Assembly: GCA_021495925.1 (NCBI GenBank)
Contig: JAKEKT010000014.1
Location: 62,001 to 126,000 of the forward strand
Origin: Diplodia intermedia
Taxonomy: Eukaryota > Ascomycota > Dothideomycetes > Botryosphaeriales > Botryosphaeriaceae
Direction of reading: 5' to 3'
DNA length: 64,000 nt
A model generated the notes under the pieces. The model was not told where the DNA came from, ran no database searches, and saw only the letters and a program-made list of their open reading frames with translations. The position numbers and the translations under genes are program-made. This document shows positions 57,820-64,000 of this stretch, in pieces (the first letter of the stretch is position 1; each line of letters begins with the position of its first letter).

Positions 57820-59100
57820 TTACATCGGATGTCCCTCAGGCGCAGTCGCCCAATCCCTCTGAAACGCGGCCCAGCCCCCGGTCGGCTCCTCATGGAGCTT
57901 GAGCGAGTGAATGACCATATCATACTGCCCATTATCCGGCAGCACGCCCTGATTGACGTTCCCACCCATGGCGATATTGATGATGATGTGGAAATCCGCC
58001 AGCCTCCTGATGCCAGCGGGAATCTCGGCCTTCATGACGGGGGCGCCGTCCACATACCACACCATCCTCCCGGCGGGGCCGTCCTGGTCCCACGCGAAGC
58101 CGTACCAGCGGCCGTTGGGGTGGTCGAGGGCGGGGATGGGCGTCTCCTTCACGCGGTGCTTGTTCCAGTCGTTGCCGTCGAAGTGGCCCCAGTGCAGGCA
58201 GGCGTGGTTCTCGCGCAGGCCGTTCCACGCCTCGAAGATGTCGACCTCGCCGTCGCCGGGCCACGCGAAGGGCTCGCGCGGCAGCAGCCAGAAGGCGGGC
58301 CAGATGCCCTTCGCCGAGGGCGCCGTCAGGCGCACCTGCAGGAAGCCGCGGTCGCGGGCGAGCGGCTGGTGCGAGACGAGGCGCGCGCTCGTGTGCTTGT
58401 GGCCGTCGGGGGCGCGGTCGTCGGCGATGGCGCGCAGGACGAGGGCGCCGGCGGGGGTGTGGAACGAGTTGCGCGCGTCGGCCGTGTAGTTTTGGGCTTC
58501 GTTGTTGCCCCAGCCCGTGGCGCCTTGCTTGTGCTCGAAGTTCACCGAGACGGGGGCGTTGGGGTGGAGGGTCGGCTCCCAGTAGTGCGGCGGCGCGGTC
58601 GGGTGGGCGGGGACGGGCGGAGGTTGTTGGAAGGGCGGCGGGGTTTGCTGGTACGGCGGTTGCTGGTATGGCGGCTGGCCGTACTGCGGTTGGCCGTAGG
58701 GCTGCTGGCCATAAGGCTGCTGGCCGTACGGTGGCTGGCCGTATTGCGGTTGGCCGTACTGAGGCTGGCCATGCTGTTGCTGGGGGTATTGCTGCTGCTG
58801 AGACGGGTGCGGCGGAAGCGGCGGGGGTCGCTGGTAGGACTGCTGTTGTTGTTGGGCTGGAGGGTGAGAGCCGGGGAAGAAGTGCGGGGCGGAAGGCTGG
58901 TAGTATGCGCCGGGGTTGGGTGAAGGATTGGGTGGGTTGGCGGGGTAGTACTGCTGCTGCTGTTGGGGGTACTGTTGCTGGCCCGGATACTGCTGGTTGG
59001 GACGCGGCGGCACTGCCGGGGCCTGGTTGGAGGCCTGGTACTTGTCGTACTGGCTCTTTGCCTTGGAGATGAGTCCGTCGAGCTGCTTTCCGAACGGCAT
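57820..59100 (-). CDS. GH16-type glucanase-like protein with Q/P/Y-rich N-terminus
   Basis: 426 residues from the ATG at 59100. The N-terminus MPFGKQLDGLISKAKSQYDK is an amphipathic helix. About 165 residues of Gln/Pro/Tyr follow, with repeats such as QPQYGQPPYGQQPYGQ, then a concanavalin-type GH16 domain. The catalytic motif EVDIFE (285-290) keeps both glutamates and the Asp between them. Around it, IWPAFWLLP, HWGHFDGNDWNKH and GRWYGFAWDQDG are typical of the family, which cleaves beta-1,3(4)-glucans. No signal peptide exists at this start. The frame is open for 59 more codons to an ATG at 59277, which opens MHWSIFLLAGIVLPECRA, a signal-peptide-like sequence. Secreted and cytosolic forms are therefore both possible. 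The short start is preferred because many fungal relatives begin with this amphipathic helix. Confidence 0.78.
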   Translation of the reverse strand: MPFGKQLDGLISKAKSQYDKYQASNQAPAVPPRPNQQYPGQQQYPQQQQQYYPANPPNPSPNPGAYYQPSAPHFFPGSHPPAQQQQQSYQRPPPLPPHPSQQQQYPQQQHGQPQYGQPQYGQPPYGQQPYGQQPYGQPQYGQPPYQQPPYQQTPPPFQQPPPVPAHPTAPPHYWEPTLHPNAPVSVNFEHKQGATGWGNNEAQNYTADARNSFHTPAGALVLRAIADDRAPDGHKHTSARLVSHQPLARDRGFLQVRLTAPSAKGIWPAFWLLPREPFAWPGDGEVDIFEAWNGLRENHACLHWGHFDGNDWNKHRVKETPIPALDHPNGRWYGFAWDQDGPAGRMVWYVDGAPVMKAEIPAGIRRLADFHIIINIAMGGNVNQGVLPDNGQYDMVIHSLKLHEEPTGGWAAFQRDWATAPEGHPM

Positions 59101-59566
59101 GGCTCTGGCGCAAGTGTGGGGTGGAGGAGGGGCCGTCTGACGCGCAGCGATGATCTGCATCCCAAGCTCCGCCCAACTTACGTCATCCTCGCCGCCTTGG
59201 TGCTCAGGCACCCATCCATCCCCTGCCCGGCATTCTGGCAGCACAATTCCCGCAAGAAGAAAGATGCTCCAATGCATTGTGATATGGAAGAAGTCATGGC
59301 CAGAATCTCATCTATGCGGCCCCTGAATGGCTCACATGCGCCACCGATGCTGGCCATCTCCAATCTTACCACTTAACGGCATTAGGCAGGTCCTCATGCA
59401 CCAATTCAAAGCCGCCCGAATAAGCTTCCTGCATGACTTGCCACTATTTACTGGTCTTGCTTAACCCTGGCCATTACCATTGCTTCACCAGTGCGCAACC
59501 GAATTTCTTCTCAATAGATTGGTCCTCTTCTGTAAAGTTGCAAATGCCACGCATTACTTACCGTTG
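59101..59566. other. Intergenic, promoter of the GH16 gene
   Basis: 466 bases, including the possible 59-codon upstream extension of the GH16 frame (59101-59277). The rest is the 3' flank of the RGG gene, which has a good splice donor (CG|GTAAGT, 59561) 6 bases after its stop, suggesting a 3' UTR intron. Confidence 0.4.
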
Positions 59567-61066
59567 CTAATAAGGCATTCCTCTGCCACCTCTGTGGCCT
59601 CTGTGGCTACTCTGGCCTCTCTGTTGGCCTCGCCAGTTACCACCTCCATTACTACCGCCATCTCTGTGGTTGTTTCCTCTGTAATTGGCTCTCCCTCCGT
59701 GGCCTCCTTTCCCTCTGCCATTACCATTGCCATGCACATCACCGCCAAAGCCATTGTCGAAAGACTTACCGCCTCTCCCTCCAGAAGCGTGACCACCAGA
59801 ATGCTGCTGACCGCCAAAACCGCCGTTGTACGACTCACCTCCTCTTCCTCTAGAAGAGTGTCCACCACGGGGTTGCCAACCGCCTCCTCTCTGGCCACCG
59901 CCACCTCTACCTCTTTGCCCTCTCTGCCCTCTTCCCCGACCGAACCCCCTCGAAGGAGGAGCCTGCTCCTCGCCCTCGCCCTCGTCATCATCCTCATCAT
60001 CTCCCTCTTCCCCAGATTCATCAATCCCATCCCCCTTCCCATCCAAAACCTTCTGCAAAGCCGCCACAACCTGTTCCCTCGTCATCACCACCCCATCCAC
60101 CTCCATACGATCGCCTTGCTGCCATCCCCGCCGCTCCTGCCGGACCGGCCTCTGCACCTCATACCCCCCGATCCTCCCCGTCACCGCGTACCCCTCAGTC
60201 GCGCTCGGCGCCCCAAAGGCGCCCGGCCCGCCGGTGCCGACGTACCGCGCCTTCTTGAGAAGCGGCGGGCCGGGAGTGGTGATCTCCACCTCCCCGTTCG
60301 CCAGGTCATCCGCGCACCCCGTCATCCACTCCCTCTTCCTCTTCCTCGTCGTCGTCGCCCGCGCCCGCAGCTCCCTCGCGATTTCATCCAGTATGTCGGC
60401 CGCCGCTGATGAGTCGTGCTGTTGCTTGTCGTATTGCAGCTGCTCCGCGCTGTTGTTGCAGCGCTCGCAGTCGTACGGGCACGACAGATGGTTGTCGGCG
60501 GTTGCGGCGGCGGCGGCGGCGGCGGCGGTTTCGTTGGCCTGTCGTCGCTGCTCGACTTCGGCTTGGTGTTGCTGGATGGCTGCCAGGGTGGCGCTGTAGA
60601 CGAGCGTGAAGGTTGGGGTGGAGTCGACGACGCCGGTCTGGTCTGTCGTCGACGGGGGAGGCGATGAGACGCATGGCGAGGGGCTGTCGCCGGAAGCGTT
60701 TGACATGGCGACGTCTGTGTCTGCCTCCTGCTCGCTGGAGAGCGTCGTATTGGCGCCGATAGGGTTGCTCGAGAGATGTGGGACAGAGAGGGTGCCGCAC
60801 GCGTGGTCCGGCTCTGTGCTGGGGGAGGGAGGTGTGTCGACTGCATCGATCCAGTAGCTGACGAGCTGGATGGAAGTGACGGGGCTGTCGGCGGGGAAGT
60901 GGACGACGGGTCGGGTGATGCTGGCATTATTCTCCTCCTCGTCTTCGTCCGTGACGAAAGGGGATATGCGGTTCGGCCTATCGGCGAAGAACTGGGAGGA
61001 AGCGGTGGGATGTCGTAGGATTCCACCGGGGATCCTGGAGTGTGTGAATGCTGATGTTGAAGCCAT
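59567..61066 (-). CDS. RGG/Gly-rich protein, likely RNA-binding
   Basis: 499 residues from the ATG at 61066; codons further upstream start only from TTG and follow an acceptor-like CTTGCAG. The N-terminal 150 residues are Ser/Pro/Thr-rich with an early RIPGGILRHPTASSQFF. A helical part with an Ala run follows (ETAAAAAAAATADNHLSCPY), with CPYDCERC giving a possible metal site, and then a long helix (ADILDEIARELRARA). A basic KRKRE patch and a glycine-containing GRIGGYEVQRPVRQ block precede a helix REQVVAALQKVLDGK and an acidic stretch. The last 130 residues are RGG/RG/GG repeats (GRGRGQRGQRGRGGGG and similar) ending HRGHRGGRGMPY. RGG tails bind RNA and drive condensate formation, and Arg methylation is likely. 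The family is unknown; the closest description is an ALYREF/fibrillarin-style RGG protein without an RRM. Confidence 0.7.
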   Translation of the reverse strand: MASTSAFTHSRIPGGILRHPTASSQFFADRPNRISPFVTDEDEEENNASITRPVVHFPADSPVTSIQLVSYWIDAVDTPPSPSTEPDHACGTLSVPHLSSNPIGANTTLSSEQEADTDVAMSNASGDSPSPCVSSPPPSTTDQTGVVDSTPTFTLVYSATLAAIQQHQAEVEQRRQANETAAAAAAAATADNHLSCPYDCERCNNSAEQLQYDKQQHDSSAAADILDEIARELRARATTTRKRKREWMTGCADDLANGEVEITTPGPPLLKKARYVGTGGPGAFGAPSATEGYAVTGRIGGYEVQRPVRQERRGWQQGDRMEVDGVVMTREQVVAALQKVLDGKGDGIDESGEEGDDEDDDEGEGEEQAPPSRGFGRGRGQRGQRGRGGGGQRGGGWQPRGGHSSRGRGGESYNGGFGGQQHSGGHASGGRGGKSFDNGFGGDVHGNGNGRGKGGHGGRANYRGNNHRDGGSNGGGNWRGQQRGQSSHRGHRGGRGMPY

Positions 61067-62309
61067 GCCGGATGACTGATGCTGCAAGTAAACGTAGAGA
61101 ATGAAGGACTGGCTACAGAAAATACAACAAGAACGTAAGTGAGCAGAAACAGGCTCTGCGCGATATGGGGTAGGATCGCAGGTATTATACTATCGGCCTT
61201 TGTCCGTTGATGGTCAGTGGCTTTTACAGATAAGGCGAGGATAAAGGAAAAGTGGGCTAAATATAATTTCCTTGTAGAATGGCCATGGTGATGTAAGGTT
61301 AACAATAGCAACAATGGCATTTATCACCTCTCGGAGCTCATTGTCTGGCAGCACCGATGACTGCCAATTGGAATCGGTCATCTCGGGGGCTTGCCCAAGA
61401 TTTAGAAACATACACAGAACAGCTGTTATAGTCTTTATGGTAGCGAAGATGGCCATTTTGCTATCGGAAATGGATCCCTCGCTGTAAACATTTCCGTATT
61501 ATAGTAGATACTGTCTGACTGGAGACTGTTTGGTGCTGTTAAGATTGTAAGCGTGCTCGAAGAGATCAACGTGTATCGATTCTAAGAAATACGGCACGCT
61601 CACATCTTTACGCACCATAGTGACAAAAAATGGGTCTAAGGTATTCAAATCTTGAAGCAAATGAGATTGAAACTTGCAATGCTATATGAATTTCCGCCAA
61701 TGGACCTACATTCCACCTAAGGGTCTTCGGGCCTATGGTTCGGGGTCTGGGTCAACATGGTGATGGAAGTCCCACGCCATTCTCCACCACCTTCCCCGTT
61801 GGGATCAAAGGGGGGAAATTCCCGAAAGCGGTTTTGTAGGAGCTTCAAGATCTCGGAGGCTCTCGGCTTCGGGGTGCTGATGACACATGGATTTTTGTCC
61901 TTTTTATTCTTGTTTTGTTTCTCTCTGTTTACGCCATTGCGATGAGAGCGGGGCGAAGAGAAACCCCGTTTAGACGGAACACCCTCATTTCACTCACGGC
62001 GTTTCTTACAGAGATGGCACTATGATAGGCTCATTATCTTTCATTATTAATGCTGCGGTTGGCTGATAGTATATTCGGCTTGATGAATACTTATGATAGA
62101 AGCAAACTCCTGGCTCTGCTACCGGTGCTACTTTTCTCACTGAACGGCAGCGCTCGTGAACTTGAGACCATATTCCTCCTCTCCAACTTACCCGAAATAC
62201 CAATGAAATATATGCATAATTATACTATACCGTAAGGCAAAGATTCATCATAACCTCATCAAGCAAGCGGACCTACCTCGTCTCGATAACCTACCTTCTT
62301 GCACTGCTC
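61067..62309. other. Intergenic between the RGG and Asn-rich genes
   Basis: 1.24 kb, more AT-rich than average. It contains the promoter of the RGG gene and one 80-codon candidate frame at 61214-61456, listed separately. Nothing else was seen. Confidence 0.45.
61214..61456 (-). CDS. Candidate small secreted protein, 80 aa
   Basis: The frame starts at an ATG (61456). Residues 1-23 (MAIFATIKTITAVLCMFLNL...) form a hydrophobic leader with small residues near GQA, resembling a signal peptide. The remaining 57 residues are neutral (NELREVINAIVAIVNL and similar) with only one Cys, in the C-terminal CKSH. It lies just upstream of the RGG gene in an AT-richer spacer. It could be a small secreted protein, a short 5' exon, or chance. 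No family is recognised. Confidence 0.3.
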   Translation of the reverse strand: MAIFATIKTITAVLCMFLNLGQAPEMTDSNWQSSVLPDNELREVINAIVAIVNLTSPWPFYKEIIFSPLFLYPRLICKSH

Positions 62310-63359
62310 TCACAAATCATCATCAACATCATCTCCAGCAAGGGTCTCGTGAAGCGCCCAGTCCTCAACATCCATCGGGGCAGGATTCATCGGAATGAAC
62401 AGACACGGATTCCGCCAAGGGCCGACGAACCACACGGGCTGCTGGGTGAGGGCATCGACCATGATGAGATCGCCGTCCAAGTCCTTCGGCCAGTTGAGGC
62501 TGTCGTAGTAGCGGCGGCGGTCGAGCGCCTCTTTGAAATTCCGCTCCGCGAAGCCGTTGTTCCGGATGGCGGTGTTGAAGGGGTAGTCGGCGGGGTTGAA
62601 CGGGCGGGCTTGGCGGGTGCTGGCCGCTTGCCTACGACGTTGTTCGATGTTGTTCAGCACCCTGGCGCTTTCGCCTCGCCAGGAATTGTTGACAGGGTCG
62701 CCTCTGTGGTTCCCGCAGTTGGGGCAACCAGAGTTGGGATCGGAACTCATCGAGTTGTCGTCATTGTTGTTTCGACGCTGGTTGTTTTGCCGCTGGTTTC
62801 CGTTTCCGTGTTGGTTGCCCCTGTTGCCGTTTCGGTTGTTGTTGTAGTTGTTGTAGTTGCCATTGCCTCTCTGCTGGGCGTTGTTTCTTTGATAGTTTCC
62901 GTTGTTGTAACCATTCCCCCCATTGTTTTGGGAATTTCTGTTGTTGTTACCATTCACTCTCTGATGAGCGTTGTTACCTTGATAGTTTCCGTTGTTGTTA
63001 CCATTCCAGTCATTGCTCTGGTAATCTCTGTTGTTGTTACCATTCACTCTGTGCTGAGCGTTGTTACCCTGGTAGTTTCCGTTGTTGTTGTTGTTGCCAT
63101 TGCGTCCCTGCTGATGGTTGTTACCTTGGTGGTTTCCGTTGTAATTGCCGTTCCCTCTCTGCTGATTGTTGTTCCATCCGCGGTTTTGGTTGTTGTAGTT
63201 GTTGTTACCATTACCTCCATGCTGATTGTGGTTCCTGCCATTGTTTTGGTTGTGGTTGTTACCATGACCGTTGTTTTGCCAGTTACCTTGGTTTTGGTGA
63301 CCATGGGGATTTTGCGGGGCCTGCCCGTTCCCATTCTGGTTACGGTTGCGTCTAGCCAT
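62310..63359 (-). CDS. Asn-rich prion-like protein
   Basis: An intronless 349-residue frame with ATG at 63359. Residues 1-205 are dominated by Asn, Gly, Gln, His and Arg. They include at least three 30-residue tandem units built on NGNYQGNNAxxRVNGNNN, visible in DNA as a 90-bp period. The composition fits yeast-type prion-like domains. From about 210 the sequence becomes ordered: CPNCG (a lone CxxC), then ESARVLNNIEQRRRQAA, FNPADYPFNTAIRNNGFAE, ALDRRRYYDSLNWP and DLDGDLIMVDALTQQPVWFVGPWRNP, with an acidic C-terminus (GDDVDDDL). I know no named family for this second part. The likely behaviour is self-assembly in the cytoplasm or a condensate, by composition only. Confidence 0.72.
   Translation of the reverse strand: MARRNRNQNGNGQAPQNPHGHQNQGNWQNNGHGNNHNQNNGRNHNQHGGNGNNNYNNQNRGWNNNQQRGNGNYNGNHQGNNHQQGRNGNNNNNGNYQGNNAQHRVNGNNNRDYQSNDWNGNNNGNYQGNNAHQRVNGNNNRNSQNNGGNGYNNGNYQRNNAQQRGNGNYNNYNNNRNGNRGNQHGNGNQRQNNQRRNNNDDNSMSSDPNSGCPNCGNHRGDPVNNSWRGESARVLNNIEQRRRQAASTRQARPFNPADYPFNTAIRNNGFAERNFKEALDRRRYYDSLNWPKDLDGDLIMVDALTQQPVWFVGPWRNPCLFIPMNPAPMDVEDWALHETLAGDDVDDDL
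62861..63130. repeat. 90-bp tandem repeats inside the Asn-rich gene
   Basis: A CATTCACTCT-type block recurs at 62861, 62951 and 63041, exactly 90 bp apart, each followed by the same TTTCCGTTGTTG core. Each unit encodes 30 residues. Units are near-identical at the DNA level, so copy number may vary between strains. Confidence 0.7.
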
Positions 63360-64000
63360 ACCGAATGCAATATGCTCGAATGAAAGTGAAAAAAGGAACG
63401 AGTGAAAAGAAGGCGAAACAGCGTATGTGCAAAGGACCCAGGACGCATTGGGAGCGAGGGACGGCGAGCAGATACTTATATTACTTATATGCGTCCATTG
63501 TTGCCGTCAAACAATGACATTCAGTGAAGAGACAAAGGTGGACGGGAATGGACAAAGACCCAAAATAGCCACCGAGTGGACAAGGGCGTCGAACAATGTC
63601 GGGTGTCTGTTCAGAGCGGATGAAGCATTTCCCAGAGCCGAGAAGGTATGCAGAGCACTCTTTCCCGTTGCGGCTAGCGTCAGCAGCAGGCAGTCTCTCC
63701 GATCCGACCCGATGCTGCATACAGTTTCGACACTTGTTTCACTGCCCGAAAGACCGGTCACGGTAGTGCAAGCCACGCGTTACAGCCGATCATCTGGCTC
63801 GAACCAGAGCAAAAACGGCTGGCGGTCCCCTGCAGCGCCTTTTTCCTTAGCCCACATCTCGGGAACTATCCGCCGGCGCCGCAGCTCTCTCCCCGAGCAT
63901 GCAAGTGATGGCCAAAGCCGCCGCGGAGCTGCGAGGAGCCAAGGCCAGGGGCTCGCATCAGCACGACAGCTGGGCCAACTTGCCTGATGCGGCATGGCGG
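63360..64000. other. Upstream region of the Asn-rich gene
   Basis: 641 bases to the window end. It should hold the promoter of the Asn-rich gene. A plus-strand frame from 63427 has mixed composition and no recognised features, so I do not call it. A gene beyond the window may begin here. Confidence 0.35.

Noticed and set aside
58542..59165. Alternative frames over the GH16 Q/P/Y-rich segment
   Set aside because: Tandem repeats of short motifs keep several phases open. Only the frame that continues into the GH16 catalytic domain is real.
63427..63987. 186-codon plus-strand frame at the window end
   Set aside because: Its first part overlaps the Asn-rich gene promoter and has no recognisable motif. 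Without sequence beyond the window it cannot be supported.

Overview
The window looks like nuclear chromosomal DNA of a filamentous ascomycete (Pezizomycotina). It carries short GT-AG introns of about 47-130 nt, fungal gene families (COT1/Cbk1 NDR kinase, Ime2-like kinase, Nar1, Rtp1/Tango6, Vps37, a HET-domain protein, a GH16 enzyme with a low-complexity N-terminus) and GC-rich codon use. The class cannot be fixed from this sequence alone. No rRNA, canonical tRNA, CRISPR array or bacterial-type operon was seen.

Layout. The 5' end of a serine/proline-rich protein gene is cut off at base 1. After a 2.6 kb spacer come a tiny Cys-rich gene (-), an Sm-F snRNP gene (+) and a convergent Rtp1/Tango6 gene (-). 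An Ime2-like kinase (18.6-21.0 kb, +) then stands alone, with 8.4 kb of gene-poor DNA upstream and 8.8 kb downstream. From 29.8 to 41.0 kb are mostly conserved housekeeping or hypothetical genes: a basic nuclear-type protein, a SAM methyltransferase, a mitochondrial membrane protein, a secreted Cys-rich protein, a GT25-like glycosyltransferase and the ESCRT-I subunit Vps37. A small foldback (MITE-like) element lies at 37.7 kb. From 42.2 to 54.3 kb are a large coiled-coil protein, the COT1 kinase, the shared RNA polymerase subunit Rpb12 (RPABC4) and the Fe-S assembly factor Nar1. The last 9 kb is a run of minus-strand genes: a HET-domain protein, a GH16 protein with a Q/P/Y-rich N-terminus, an RGG-repeat protein and an Asn-rich prion-like protein.

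How the genes relate. These are independently transcribed eukaryotic genes, so no operon logic applies. Head-to-head pairs with likely shared promoters are Cys-rich/SmF, methyltransferase/mitochondrial protein, Vps37/coiled-coil and Rpb12/Nar1. The most unusual block is the terminal HET to Asn-rich run, where three consecutive genes beside a self-recognition gene encode long low-complexity segments. I did not find an unambiguous new biological system. The strongest leads are that block, an Sm-F gene whose C-terminus depends on a GC-AG intron, the foldback element with one-sided transitions, and the large convergent gap next to the Ime2-like kinase. Exon coordinates were deduced by matching splice sites to reading frame and protein-family continuity and have no transcript support.
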